Origin: Epiperipatus broadwayi
Lineage: Eukaryota; Onychophora; Udeonychophora; Euonychophora; Peripatidae
Reading direction: 5' to 3'
DNA: 64,000 bases
Assembly (NCBI GenBank): GCA_028023455.1
Contig: JAQFVV010012573.1
Location: 1,856,815-1,920,814, forward strand
Shown: positions 1 through 11,815 of the stretch, piece by piece
How the letters are laid out: the number at the start of each line of letters is the position of its first letter
Numbering within the stretch: position 1 is the stretch's first letter
Position numbers and translations under genes: made by a program
Notes under the pieces: generated by a model
What the model was told of the DNA's origin: nothing
What the model saw: only the letters and a program-made list of their open reading frames with translations
Database searches by the model: none

Positions 1-465
1 AATACCTTGGTGAGTTTAGATGTACATTAGAAAAAAAAATAAAAGAACATATGCTTTTATATAAAAGAATTCAAAAAGATAAACAATTAGGAAAAGTTGA
101 AAGTACAACTTCAGTATCTGTTATATTTGATTACAATAAAACTTGTAAATATGAAATTTAAATTTGATTATAAAAACATAAAAATTATACAAATTGAATG
201 TTTCCACAATAAACAAAAATAAAAGAAGCTATATTAACTTCAAGAAATCATCAAGTATTAATGGATTGTCAATCATCAAACATTAAAATAACAGAATTGT
301 GGAAGAACTGAATAGAATTTATGGGAATTATAAAATAAAGTCTCATTTTGATTATTCAATGTTATAGCATTATATAGTTGACAAAGACTAAAAGAAATAT
401 AGTCTAAAGTACTTCTAACAGAATATTTTGAATTATATGAATATTACTGTATTAAATATATATCA
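1..465 (+). mobile_element. Penelope-like element, C-terminal and 3' terminal fragment (family PLE-B)
   Basis: The first ~320 bases translate, with stops, into the C-terminal part of a GIY-YIG endonuclease of PLE type: a LEKKIKEH helix, a NKTCKYE stretch, a KIKEAIL helix and a NIKITELW end. The same order (IEKRLREH, NKKTCKDKFKFD, KRKIKKAIF, NIKIQICG) is read at 16200-16474, so I assign both to one family. The 3' non-coding part (about 330-465) shares the AAAGTACTTCT block with the 3' ends at 3035 and 16555. The element is cut by the left edge of the window and is not functional. The family assignment is inference from shared motifs; an alignment would confirm it. Confidence 0.7.
375..417 (+). 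ncRNA. Hammerhead-like fold at PLE-B 3' end
   Basis: Seen by eye: UAG (375-377) pairs with CUA (415-417) as stem I; core UUGACAA (378-384); stem II AGACUA (385-390) with UAGUCU (400-405), six perfect pairs; AAA, then palindromic stem III AGUACU (408-413) and U as the cleavage-site base (414). Compared with the canonical core, C3 is U and G8 is A, which would keep the 3-8 pair as U-A. G12 is U here, so this copy is probably inactive. Stems I and II differ in sequence from the 16.5-kb copy but both still pair. Confidence 0.5.
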
Positions 466-601
466 AAATGAATTTTACATATATTTTGAAGGAATAATGC
501 ATCAAAATTAATATTTAATATAGATGTCTAAAGCTGACCAAAGTAGAAAATCATTTAACTTTTTTGTGTAAATGTAGGTCTGAAGAGATAATTTCTAAGG
601 T

Positions 602-2565
602 TTGCAATTAAAACCTCCAATTCACTCTCAGAGAGCTGAGAAAATTACTCAGAGAGCAAGTGAAGCTCTGTTAAGACAAAGAATAAATGCTCAAAAGTTT
701 TCTAAGTATCAAACAATGCATTCCATTAATAATGTAGAATGTTTTATAAAAAATAAACTTACTGATGATAACTATATGAAAGTTTCTCAAGCAGTAAGAA
801 AATCTTATTCTACATTACATAGAAAAATAAAAGAATGTTAAAAGAAGGAACTTGCTAATCTTCATAGGCATACCAAAAATCATAATGTACCAAGCAATGT
901 AACAACTTCATCTATTAAAACTCTCAGTTCTAAACATCTAACACATATTGAAATTTTTGTTTTTGAAAGAGAATTAAACTTTGCCATAATACCATCTAAT
1001 ATCCTTTTATTATATATAATGGCAGCCACTAAGGAAGTCACTCAAAAATTGCCTTTATAAGAAGCAGCAGAATTACATTGGAGAATAACACTTGACAAGC
1101 AAGAAAAATTGAAGTCAAACATATATGTATGGGGAGAGGAAAGCAATTAAATCTCTCAAAGTAGATAAATCTATAATTATTCTCTGTGCTGACAAAGACA
1201 AGGCAACAGCTGTAAAGGATACAATTGATTATGACAACAAAATACAAGAACTTCTCACAGCAGGCCAATATTAAAAAGTGGCTAAAAATCTGATACCAAA
1301 TCAGAACACAAAGTTATAAGAATTGTTCAGAAAGCACTGCAGGTACTTCACTGATTCTGAAAAAAAGTAAAATAACATACAGCAAAATTTCTCATCTTTA
1401 TGGTCTATCAATCCATAAGGATCATGTTCCATTAAGACTTATTGTTAGTTTTAGAGATTCACCTTGCCAAAATTTAGCAACATTTCTTCTCAAAGTTCTA
1501 AGTTCTTTGGCATACAAGACCCAGTCCTTTGTCAGGGATTTTAGACACTTTGTAGAATTAATCAAGAACATGAAAATTGAAAGAACTGACTTACTGTTAA
1601 GTGATGATGTGGAAAGTTTATTCACAAATGTACCATGTGGAAAAGCATTGTCTATTGTAAGAAGAAGATTAAATGGTGATAATAGTTTACAAACCAGAAC
1701 AGCTCTTTCTATTGATAGTATAATAAAACTATTAACATTCTGTATAAAACAACCTACTTTCAATATAACAGAATTCTTCCAACAAAAGCAAGAGATGGCT
1801 ATGGGTATCACCACTGTCTCTTCTGATTAGCAATATTTACATGGAAGAACTTGAAACCACAGTCATAAAAACTACTCAATATCCATCTAAAATTTGGCTT
1901 CAATATGTGGATAATACCTTTATTGTATGGCCACATGGTGAAGCACAGCTACAAACTTTCTGGAGTTTGTCCAGAAACCAGAAATTTGGGGGGAAAAAGA
2001 TCTATATAGAACAAACTCTTATGAAAAATGGTTATCCATCAGCTGTTATTAAGAAAACATTAAATAGACAATAAAAAAACCATCAAGAGAAAAGACAATT
2101 ATTGGTACTGTAGTGTACCCATACATTTTAAAAATGGCAGACAAATTAAGGAAAATCTGCAATCAGTATAATGTCAGAACAGCTTTCCAGAGCCATACCA
2201 CACTATGAGGAATTCTAACATCTACAAAGCCTAAACTTGAAATGCTGTAAAAGAAAAAAAACTGCATTTATAAAATACCATGTGAATGTGGAAGAACATA
2301 TATTGGTGAGACCAGTTATTCCATTGAAAAGCACTTGTAAGAACATAAACTGATGATTAGAAGAGAGAAAACAGATGTGTTTAAGGTAGAAGGCCATGTA
2401 TATACCAATGAATATATGTTCAATTGAGAAAATACAAATATATTGGATAGAGAAGAAAAGGTACAAAGAAGAAAATTTAAAGAAGCTGCTCACATGATAA
2501 TGAAAAAATCCAATAAGCCAAACTAATGTGATTATACATAATGCATGGAAACCACTAATCAACAT
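602..2565 (+). pseudogene. Decayed Penelope-like element, RT plus GIY-YIG (family PLE-A)
   Basis: Successive frames give the PLE domain order. An N-terminal region (602-990) ends in LSSKHLTHIE and ELNFAIIPSNI. Next come the block SIIILCADKDKAT near 1175, and SHLYGLSIHK then PLRLIVSFRDSP near 1390-1460. RT motif A is DVESLFTNVP near 1605, motif B FFQQKQEMAMG near 1775, and motif C WLQYVDNTFIVWPHG near 1900. A GIY-YIG start, YKIPCECGRTYIGETS, lies near 2270. The usual YVDD is YVDN here, so a catalytic aspartate is lost, and several frameshifts and stops separate the blocks. The motif set matches Penelope/Poseidon-type elements that keep the GIY-YIG domain. In an intact PLE the protein reverse-transcribes its RNA and cuts the target; this copy cannot. 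A tRNA-like segment and a hammerhead-like fold follow directly downstream. Confidence 0.85.
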
Positions 2566-2644
2566 TGTCCTTAGGAAAAAGTGGAGAAATCAGGATAAAC
2601 CTTGTATATAAGTATATGAAATTTCTATTGACTGTTGCATTTTG

Positions 2645-2870
2645 CAGGATTACCCCATTGGTTAGAGTGTTACCTTAAAAATCAAGAATCTAAGGATCCA
2701 GGTTCAAATCCCATGCTAGTATTGTTAATGATCAGGCCAGCAACACTTGAAGAATAGGGAATATTAATACTTCTTGAAACGTTGTGCATATATTATCCTG
2801 TTTGATATGCTATTACTAACAGTTGAATGTATTTGGAATATTTAAATAAAATAAAAAAAAATTAAAGACA
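2645..2870 (+). mobile_element. tRNA-like/hammerhead composite repeat (SINE or PLE-A 3' end)
   Basis: A tRNA-like head carries an A-box-like TGGTTAGAGTG (near 2661) and a B-box-like GGTTCAAATCCC (2701-2712), spaced as in a tRNA gene, so it resembles a pol III promoter. It is followed by a hammerhead-like fold (2744-2786) and an A-rich tail ending near 2870. The unit lies about 80 bases past the end of the PLE-A coding remnant in the same orientation. It may be a SINE that inserted there, or part of the PLE 3' region. I see no clear target-site duplication. Confidence 0.5.
2744..2786 (+). ncRNA. Hammerhead-like fold with palindromic ACGU stem III
   Basis: CAC (2744-2746) pairs with GUG (2784-2786) as stem I. 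The core is UUGAAGA (2747-2753). Stem II is AGGGA (2756-2760) with UUCUU (2771-2775), using wobbles. GAAA (2776-2779) is followed by palindromic ACGU (2779-2782) and cleavage-site U (2783). Deviations are U at position 3 and two extra bases before stem II. Activity is doubtful but the layout is that of a type I hammerhead. Confidence 0.4.
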
Positions 2871-2949
2871 TTCAATACGAATATTAGATGCTGAAAATAG
2901 CCCAATATAAAAATACATACACACATATATATATAATATAAAAATAAAA

Positions 2950-3116
2950 TGTCCAATTGATGATGTTTGCTTCCGCTTTGTTTTCTTTTTGAATTTTAAT
3001 GGCTGTTGAGGGCAGGTTCAAGAAATTAACCGAAAGTACTTCTGCGAATTTAAGAATTGTTTATAATAGTTTGTTACCGTTATTATTATTATTTGTATTG
3101 TAATTAATATATATAT
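2950..3116 (+). repeat. PLE-B 3' terminal segment (5'-truncated copy)
   Basis: This segment is a close relative of 16479-16665, starting at AATTGATGATGTTTGCTTCC and running through GTTGAGG, GAAAGTACTTCTGC and TTTATAAT to a (TA)n-like end. At 16.5 kb the same sequence directly follows the GIY-YIG coding end, so here only the non-coding 3' terminus was inserted, a typical 5'-truncated retro-insertion. It contains a hammerhead-like fold: GGUU (3015-3018) with AACC (3028-3031), GAAA (3032-3035), and palindromic AGUACU (3035-3040). The core between UUGA and stem II has extra bases (GGGCA) and stem I has a U-U mismatch. Confidence 0.65.
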
Positions 3117-3740
3117 GCAAGACACTATGAAATTGCGGTTTTAAATATAATGTTTTTTTTTTCTAATCTTTCACTTATCTCTTTATTAATTTAAATGGCT
3201 ATCGTATTATGAATAACAAAATTATTTTATTTCGATAATATAAAAACAATTACGCTTCAAATTCTACTGTTTTATCTACTCCTCTTATCAATAGAAAAAA
3301 TAATATTATTGTCAACCATCCTTTTTAAATTTAAGATTACAAGGTAAAAAAATTAATTAGTATTGGAGAAAAGTATTCGGTCAATATATATATATTCCAT
3401 AATCATTTTATTGAATATAAATAAGATTATCAAAAGATCACAATAATACGTAGACATCATATATTTATTTGTATAAAATATTCTTAAGCTCTATATCACA
3501 AAAATTATAATCTCACAACCTCATATTTGACAGGATTTTTTTGGACAAAAGTGCCATAGATGTATGCCACTGTAAATAAAAAGTATTAAAATTCAAAAAT
3601 AACAGATTTCTAAAACTTCTGGAATTTTTTATGCAACAAAAATATTGTATTAGATTTCAAATTCTACTTTGGCTAGTCTTTTCCAAAAGCTAATAAATAA
3701 CATTTTTAAAAATGATCTCTTCTGTATTTCAGATAATAGC
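3116..3740. other. AT-rich stretch, nothing recognised
   Basis: Simple AT-rich sequence with short T and A runs and a brief (TA)n near 3385. No open frame, repeat relative or RNA-like fold is visible by eye. Confidence 0.6.
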
Positions 3741-3945
3741 AAACTCTCCATAAAGTAGTGCCACCTAGTGCAAGCAATAGTAGGTAATGGATGCTAGAAG
3801 GTTTGTGCATAAAATCCCTATCTAAGTGCTTACTCATACAATATCTCCAGATTAGTTTCTAGATTGTTTCACCAATGAGGTGGCTTGGATGTGAGAGCAC
3901 TGCACTTAGATATTTGAATCTAATGTAACCCCCAGCAGCCATCTT
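3741..3945 (-). mobile_element. Hammerhead element HHE-2, left inverted copy
   Basis: A roughly 205-base unit whose reverse complement recurs at 4868-5069 and which is also related to 45273-45605. On the minus strand it holds a decayed hammerhead (about 3842-3895): CTCATTGGTGAAAC, a loop region, then GAAACTAATC followed by TGGAGATATTG. Copies at 29.8 and 45.4 kb show that stem III was the palindrome ACTAGT. The outer end carries a short pol-neutral block, AGTAGTGCCAC, shared by all HHE-2 copies. No open reading frame; non-autonomous. Confidence 0.6.
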
Positions 3946-4009
3946 TTATTTATTTAATTAATTATAAAACTTTAAGCTTGAAATAAAAAAAAAACAATAA
4001 TGTTTTTAT

Positions 4010-4400
4010 AATATATAGGGTATATGAGCACAGACTTTCACATGACCCACCACTCTCCACACTATCTCATAACACTGATACACTTAAACACATATATGTT
4101 GAAAAAATAAATAATCACCAATATATGTATTTCATGCTAAACCAGCAATCATCAGTTGGTCCAGATTACCATCTCTACACATATATGCTATAAGTGCTCA
4201 AGTATATATTAAGATAGCCAAACCTCACACTTTAATGGACAGGCTTCAATCTACTCCACACTCCAACTCTTCAACCGTCCATCCAATTGAAAATCTGATG
4301 ATGGAATGTTCGAAGGCCACCCTGAAGCTGAGATTTTTGTCACACCCATGTTGACCTAAGGTCAATCTGACCCCTCATATACAAGACATAAACATTTAAT
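4010..4400 (-). mobile_element. tRNA-related repeat family X (partial copy)
   Basis: A dispersed repeat recurring at 5915-6010 (diverged, 95 bases), 12582-13147 (opposite orientation, with terminal direct repeats) and 37398-37565. Recognisable blocks are GAGCACAGACTTTCACATG, ATCTCATAACACTGATACAC, AACACATATATGTTGAAAA and AAATCTGATGATGGAATG. In the 5.9-kb copy the minus strand reads GAGTTCGAATCC, a B-box-like motif, so the family looks tRNA-derived on the minus strand. It sits between the two inverted HHE-2 arms. No coding capacity seen. Confidence 0.6.
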
Positions 4401-4867
4401 AATGGTTTTAATACAAGTTAATTCACTTATATAGTCATACAGATCTGAACCCAGATCAATATCTATAGAGTTTGGTGTTTTTTGTTTTTAATAACCATAG
4501 GCATCATCATCCTATGAACAAGATTGGTATTAAACTATTAAAGTACCAAACCACTAAACATTTATTACACTTTTACAAGCTGTTAAAAGAGTAATAGACT
4601 GGGGATATTGACTAGATGGGGATTTTATGTTCAAGCCTTTTGACATTCATATATTACTATGGCTTGCATGCATGAGATTACTGTACTAAGAGTTTGCTAC
4701 TGCTTTAAAAATTTATGAATCCCTGAAAGTTAGACATGAAGTTTTTAGTGTTTTAATACCAATTATTTCCATAGGATGATGGTGACTATATTTATTCAAA
4801 AACCAAAAACATCAGAATGTACCAATTTTGGGATCATAGTTTTATAGTTAACTAAATAGGTAAAAGA

Positions 4868-5069
4868 TGGCTGCTGGATGATTCCATTAGATCCAAAGAT
4901 CTAGATGCAATACTCTCACATCCAAGACCCCTCACTGATGAAAAACACAAGCTAGACCCTAGTTAGGGTTATGGATGAATAGGCACTAGATAAAAATTTT
5001 ATGGACATATTTTTTAATTTACATTGATTACTGTAGTTTGCACTGAGTGGCACTACTGTATGGAGAGCT
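4868..5069 (+). mobile_element. Hammerhead element HHE-2, right inverted copy
   Basis: Inverted partner of 3741-3945, ending in CACTGAGTGGCACTACTG and GGAGAGCTT, the same end as at 45.6 kb. A hammerhead-like core begins CCTCACTGATGA (4930-4941) and continues AAAACACAAGC, but the GAAAC strand has decayed to GACCC before TAGTTAGGG, so it should not cleave. The core CTGATGA itself is intact. About 0.9 kb, including a family X copy, separates the arms. Confidence 0.55.
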
Positions 5070-5914
5070 TGTTACTGTTATAACATCTTTGTAAGCATAG
5101 AAAATGGTGGTCATGTGAGACTGTATTTCAAATACTTATATCTGTGACCCATTATTGTTATTGTTAAAAACGTAATAAGAAAAGCTGCTTGAATCACTAT
5201 TGTAATGACATCATTTTAATACAAAATTAGTAGCAGCTTCTTTTGCTCAAGTCAATAAGGATTAATCCCATATTCTTTTAAAATTCAATTAGTTGAGAAA
5301 CAGATAAAATACTTGGGGATTTTTGTGCTTATCCAGCATAAACTGAATCATGCCTATTAAACAAAAAAAATCACACATATAGCAATTGATATAAATCAAT
5401 CAAGTATTAAAAGATATACCAGTACTAATTGAAATTATATAAACCCAAAATTTTTTCAGCATTTATATTTCAGGCATTCTTTCAAAAGCAGCATCTAATA
5501 TAATTATCTGTGAAAAGTCTACTCATGCTATAATTAAGTTAATTACAATAAATATTTCCAGATAAAGGACAAATAAATGATAAACCTACTATGTATTTTT
5601 AAAAAATATTATTATGTCAGCCACATTTAAATTCTAAGTAAAACATAAAAATTGATGCTTTACTGTTAATCTGTTAAGATAAAAATAGATACTTGTTTTA
5701 AAAATATCGATAGTAACTTTGCTCTTATAAGAATCCAAATAATCATCATTAATTTTTGTTTGATTATAATATTTTACACTTTTTATTTTGGCATAAACTT
5801 TCTTCTTGCTATATACTTTTCATCCAAACAAACATTCTGTTTATAATATTTATATAAATTAATACACTATACAGGCTTAAACCTGCACACACATATATAT
5901 ATATATATAATGGA
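5070..5914. other. AT-rich stretch, nothing recognised
   Basis: No convincing open frame, RNA gene or repeat relative was seen, apart from a short (TA)n near 5892-5908 next to the family X relic. Confidence 0.55.
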
Positions 5915-6010
5915 TGCAGGATTCGAACTCAGACTTTCACATGACCCTCAATTTTCCATGCCATCTCATATTGCTGACCCACCTGATCACACACATGTTG
6001 AAAATCATTT
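5915..6010 (-). repeat. Family X relic with visible B-box
   Basis: Shares CAGACTTTCACATGACCC and ACACATGTTGAAAA with the family X copies. Read on the minus strand it contains GAGTTCGAATCCTGC, close to a tRNA B-box and better preserved than in the other copies. This is the main reason to regard family X as tRNA-derived. Confidence 0.45.
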
Positions 6011-9000
6011 ATCTTTTCAATATTCATATAGTAAAAAAAAAAAAAAACTATGATAATTCAGATTTTAGCAGATAATTTTTTATTTAAGGAAGATGGGTTA
6101 TATAAAAAATAACATATTTTTAATTAATCTAATATAAATTTACCCCGCTTTTAATATTTTATCAGTTATATTTCTATATAACTAATTTAATATTATTACT
6201 CAAAAAAAGTATAAAGCTTATTGAAAGTAATTTCTTTGATCATAAAGTTAATCTGAACATTATATCTATTCTGCAACTCTAATATTGCAGATATTTTATC
6301 TAAACAGTGATGCACAAGTAAACATACTTTTTCTTAACAATTGTATGGATCAAAATAATACTTTTTACATAAATACAGCATTACTTTATTTTCATATTTA
6401 AATTTTGATTCTGTTTTATTTTTTGAAAAACAAAAGCTCAACAAATCCTAAAATCAAACTTTATTTCGTTGGCTAAATAAAGTTTTACTAAGCATTTCTT
6501 TAAAAATAGCTTCTATTTAACCTTCAACTATGAGAACAATATGTTAACTCATGTTATCTAATGTATATTTATCTAATGATTCTTGACTGATAAGATTCCA
6601 AAGCATTTAAAATTAAAAATTTTATCTAAATCTTAAATAACAATTGTAAGATCTATGTTCTATTATATTAGACTATTTCAGTTTCATAATGATATATTTA
6701 TTTTATTACTAATTAGAGAATAAATTGACTACATGACATCCAAACTGAATTATTTAAAAATGAATATAATTTGGGAACAAGAAATCAACTACATTTGATG
6801 AAAGAACTGCAGCTTACCATATGGTAGAACATTTAAACTCCCAACATAGGATCGATTTTTTTTGCCTTTATCAATGATGAAACTTGAGATTTAAAACTGG
6901 ACATAGCAAGTATTTCTAACTCTCTATGGTTGTTTGTATTTGAAGATGTTTTCATCAATACTAAAATAGTTTTAAAATAATTTCTAGATGTATAAACTAT
7001 AATTATTTCCAGATTTGAATGTCATTTCATTGATTAAAGAAAGAGGCAGAACCTAATTTATGGATGGGTATTTAAATACACCGCAATCACTGACTACCCA
7101 AGATTATTATATTTGGTAAAATAATAATGACCTACTTTTGTTTTAAGTATAACTTAGCTGTCAACTTTACCCCTTTTATCATTTATAAAATTTTACACCA
7201 TATGTTATTATCTTATTATTCTAAATTCTTTAACCAAATATGCACTGAATTTATTACACCATTTAATTTAAACAGCATTATTATTTTTATGTAAAAAAAT
7301 CAAACCAACTTCAGATCCATCTTTAGTGTTTTTAAGATTAATTTAAAACATTTAAATGTTCTTTAAAAATAATCCTCATATCAGTGATTCTGGTATATAC
7401 CACCTGCAGAATCTATTGGCAGATCAAGCATGATGATACTGCTAAACAAAATCCATTTATAATTATCATTAACACAATAACTGTAACGACAGTTGATAAG
7501 AATGATCAGTGCTCAAAACATGTTTCCTATGAAAATTGTTCATTTTTTCATTGTGTAATCATGTATACAATAGAATATAAATACATTTTATGATGCATTA
7601 AAATTTTAATATAACATATTTTTAAAAATTCTAATAAATTGCTTATTACAAATTTAGATATTTATAACTGCAATATTTTTTATAAAAAATGAGTGCTATA
7701 TGATTCTGCTTTGTGCATTAATAAGCCCCTGTAATAAGTTTTAATAAATAATATTGTAAAAAGAAATTACGCTTACTCTTTGTTACCCATGATTATGAGA
7801 GCTAAGTTCTCTTGAAAGCGCTCGGGCATTATTTATTATGTATTATAATTTATATTAAGTTTATAATAAATTGTGATTTAATTTGAAGAAGCTCTGCTGT
7901 TATGTGCTGATTTGTGCATTAAAATTGAATAAATAATATTATTAATTTATATTTTATTTTTTAATCTTTTTTAGCAGCTAACTCCACCTTTCTATTTTGA
8001 ATAAGTTGTGAGAATCAGTGTACACATCCTCTATATTTGAATATTTTATTTTTACAATTAAACCTTTTTTATATATTTTAACATTTTTTTTTTTTTACAA
8101 ATATAAGCTTTAAAGCATAAGTATTTTAAAAGTTAATATTTGACATATTAAAAATATGAAAATAAATATGTAAACAGAATTCTTATCTATAACAATGCTG
8201 CTTAGCATTATTGGGAGTAATTTAACTATTCAAAAAGTTAGTACAATGAAATATTAAATATGTGAATTTTATGTTATTAACAGAAGAATATATTTATGAT
8301 TAGTTATTATTAAATTAAGAAAAAGAAATAAAAGTAAACATATTTATTGTTACTAAAACATTTAAAAATATTTTTCTTACCATTTTGACAAAGGTGATTT
8401 TATCTTATCCAGGAGAAATTTTTAAGAATTGTTTTTTAAAAATAAATTGTTTTTAAAGAAAATCTTCTATTGGTGATATAGTTTTTGGTTTTAAAATAAG
8501 TCATTTACAAAAATATTGCATCATAGCCTTTAATTTGTAAACAAATTACTGAAAATTATAATTTTTCTTTAGAAATGTCAGTTATTCAGTTATTTGCCTT
8601 CAGGATAAAACACTTAGCCAATCAGAAATTCTTATTTCTATTGAATTCTAGGTCACTTCCTTCATGGCATCATCATGTAAAAGATCTATATAATGCTGAC
8701 ATCTTCAGAATCTTTTTACTAGTACATTAAATTGTAACTGCAGGGGGAAAGAAGCTGCACACTAAAATGTAAGGTTGTAAATAGGCTTAAAACAATATAC
8801 AGAAGATTTAGCAACCACAATGTCATTTTATTGCCCAAAATCTATGCTAGATTACCACTGTTCAAGTAAATTTGATTAAGCATCAACAGGGCATTACATG
8901 TATTTAAATTTGAATGACATTTGTATGTTGATGGGATAAAATATGAGTATTTATGAAAATAGCTTTTTTTCTTATGTAGAAATGTATAAAATAAAATAAA

Positions 9001-9344
9001 AATATAATAGATAGTGCATTGAAGACTTATAGTATTATTCACATAACCATCATTACTTTTGAACATTATTAGTTCACTGCAGAATGAAGGTCCCTTCAAA
9101 TTTAGTTGTTTCTCTGATCCCTATACTTTTTTATATTACACTTGGTAAGCTTTTTAGTTTATCTAACCATCTCATATGGGGTCTCTTATTATCTTTTAAA
9201 ATCAAGTTTACAATTTCAATTGTCCATTCATTATTATCTCTGATTGGAATGTTTTTTCCAGATCCATTACAGTTTCTTATTTTTTTTCAATAATTAATAC
9301 TTATTTGTTCTTTTCTCCATATATTTTGTTTATAATCTCATGTT
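6011..9344. other. Long AT-rich stretch without recognisable genes
   Basis: Short open frames here (for example 7384-7593 plus and 8842-9099 minus) have no recognisable motifs and the composition of random AT-rich DNA, so I do not call them genes. A segment at 6866-6925 resembles 17540-17600 and might be a decayed hammerhead-type repeat. Nothing else is supported. Confidence 0.5.
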
Positions 9345-11579
9345 TCTTCATATTCCATTGGAAAGTGTGAAGTCTCTGAATTGTTCTATTGTTAAGTGTC
9401 CAAATACCAGATTTATAAGTAAAGCCTGGTAAAACACATTTATTAAAAAAATATTTTTTAAAACAAATAGATATATATTTTTTAATATTAAATTATTTCT
9501 ACTAAAACATCCACCCAAGTTTAAATCTGTTATTAATTTCATCCATTATATTTCTATTAAAAACCTTTTTTAAATATATACATATTTTCTTTTAATATTA
9601 TGTTATTTCTACTAGAAGCACTCAATTCAAGTTTAATTCTTTTATTAATTTCATCCATCAAGCTTCTATTAAAAGCTTTCTTTTTCAAACACATAGACAT
9701 ACTTCCTTTTAATACTAAATTACTTCTTTTAAAACCACTCCATCCAAGTTTAATTCCACTATTAGTTATATTTATCATGTTTCCATCTGTATTAATAATA
9801 TCACCAGGTATTTATAGTTGTTGACTTTTAACTTTTGATTATCGATTTTTATTTTCTTTTGAGAAAATTCTTTGAACATTGCTTTAGATAGTTTAGCATT
9901 CAACTTTAGTCCTACTTTCTTACTTTTATCTGATAACTCTTGCAACATTTTCTGAAGCATTGAAGCATTATTTTTAAAAGCAACTACATTATCTGCTACA
10001 TCTAGTTACTCTCTTAACTTTCCATTTGAATCCACTAAATAACTTTTGTAAAACCACTGTAAAAATCTTTGGAGATATTAAAAAAAAATATTTTATATTC
10101 TTATTAATGTTAATCTTCCTAATATTGCCATGCAATTCTATTGTTGGTGATGAATTTTAATACTGTATAAAATATGACAATATCTCTGTTTATATTTTGG
10201 TGAATCAATATTTTAATCACCATAGAAATGCTTATAGATCAAATGTCCTTTTCATAACTTACAAATCCAAAACATAATGCTAACTCAAATTTATTGATCT
10301 TTCATATAACTATTTTCTATATTTATATGTGATTCATTATATTTAAATCATTTGTAAATATTTCTTGTTTTTTGATAGATTAAAATCCAAAATTTACTGT
10401 AAACAAGTTGTAATTATTTTGATAAAGATTTTATATAGAATTGATAAAATGATAGATCTGTAATTTATATCTTCCTTTTCATCTATTAATATATCAATTG
10501 TATTTTCAATATTTCTTGGAGCTTCTTCCTTATGCATAGAATTAATATCTTGTTCCATTTTTTATTTAAAATTCTGGTCAATTCAGAAGCTCTAATAATG
10601 ATAGACAATGTTTCATTTTTAGTTCTGTTTCATTATATTATTCTTTATAAAATTCTTTCACACATTTCATGATATCATCTTTCTTTTTTTAGGAATAATT
10701 TTATCTTTTTTTTAAAAGCATGAATAACTTTACTTCCAATACCAAGATGCTAAATTATACTTTTAACTTTTATTCTCTTTTAGCTTTTCTTGCTAATTCA
10801 CAATTATTTTCTTATATCGTTATTAAATCTTTTTCTATCATTTTACAAAATCTACATAATCAATTCTTTTTAATTATTTATTTTTAAAAGTTTTCATCTT
10901 TCTTATTTTCTTCTATATTTTTTATCTCAGTTTGAATCAGTGCTCTTTTGTGCAATTCTTAATGATATATCAATTACATTCTTATTGATTTCATTCAAGA
11001 TCTAAAACAACTTTAAATTATGATATTTCAAAATGATTTTTAAGTTCAAATTTAAATTCATTGGAGAATTTTGAAGATCTGGAATATCAATGGGTTTTCT
11101 TAATAACTTTTGTCTTTCTAGTTTTTCATTAACATATACCTCAAAACTCAATATTCAATGATCTCTTCATATGTTGAATCTCTTAAGATATTGGAATCCT
11201 GAAATAACTTCTGTTAGTTAAAATATAATCCATTTCTGCTATTCTTTTTTCAATCATTTTCATATCCATTTTTCTTTAGAATTTTTTCAAAAAATAATTC
11301 ATAATATACAGTTTTTTTTTGTCCTCTTTAATTTCTATTCATAGCCATTTTTACTTATAACACTTTCATCTTTTTATCATTTTCCAATTCTGTCATTAAT
11401 GACTTATCCATTATAATTTAAAAATATTATTCAATTTGATCAAAAATATTTTGTACACTTATTTAAAAATCTACTTTTTCATCACAATGAAATTGAATAA
11501 TTAGTCTTGCTACTCTGTTTAACAGATGTTCAATCTTTGCAATACTGTTTTTCCATTTTTTATTTGTTTTGAATTTTAC
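9345..11579 (-). pseudogene. Decayed RTE-like LINE, endonuclease and reverse transcriptase
   Basis: On the minus strand, with many stops and frameshifts, blocks appear in LINE order. The endonuclease region near 11250-11450 has DRIGK, KNGYE and an EKWI segment followed by KRFN. The RT end near 9800-9990 shows MLQKMLQELSDKSKKVGLKLN, the usual block just after the catalytic FADD. A C-terminal repeat of the RIKLGW type follows near 9345-9780. The motif set is that of RTE-type non-LTR elements, whose single ORF encodes APE endonuclease plus RT. The 5' part of the same element continues beyond 12454 on the other side of an 846-bp insertion. No intact ORF remains. Confidence 0.65.
9425..9780 (-). 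repeat. Internal tandem triplication within the RTE remnant
   Basis: Three consecutive units begin CAAGTTTAA at 9516, 9628 and 9745 (spacings 112 and 117 bases), with a partial unit before them. On the minus strand each encodes the same segment: MDEIN-type residues, RIKLGW, an LILK stretch, then a CLKK-type end. In RTE elements this block normally occurs once, after the RT domain, so the region was duplicated in tandem within the DNA. Confidence 0.65.
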
Positions 11580-11756
11580 TTTATCCATATTTATAGTAAT
11601 AATAACAAGACAGATGTCACATGACTTATATATAGCTTGCACTTACAAATATGTAAAATTAAGAGTGTGCTAATAACTCTAAACAAGCTTTTTTTTTTTT
11701 TATTTATGATAAATGCTACTACAAGAGAAGGCATTCAAATCATTTTTATCTTGGAT

Positions 11757-11815
11757 TGTCCCCATCCCCAGACCGGTTTCGACCTATGGGTCTCTTCAGT
11801 GAGGAGTTGGGACAT
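11757..11815 (-). ncRNA. Type I hammerhead ribozyme (HHE-1, minus strand copy)
   Basis: On the minus strand: distal stem I UGUCCC, internal loop AAC, proximal stem I UCCUCA, then core CUGAAGA, stem II GACC-CAUA-GGUC, core GAAA, palindromic stem III ACCGGU, cleavage-site C, then UGGGGA, UG and GGGACA closing stem I. Every core base fits CUGANGA/GAAA/NUH. The internal loop in stem I opposite a small loop II is where natural type I ribozymes make their stabilising tertiary contact. It is the mirror partner of the copy at 12316-12373 with the same core. Confidence 0.8.

Noticed and set aside
1422-1814. 130-codon minus ORF
   Set aside because: Antisense shadow of the PLE-A RT remnant.
4292-4325. 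CTGATGATGGAATGTTCGAAGG in family X looks like a hammerhead core
   Set aside because: No workable stem II, GAAA reads GAAG, and the copy at 12830-12860 changes it to CAAT. The exact core string alone is not enough.
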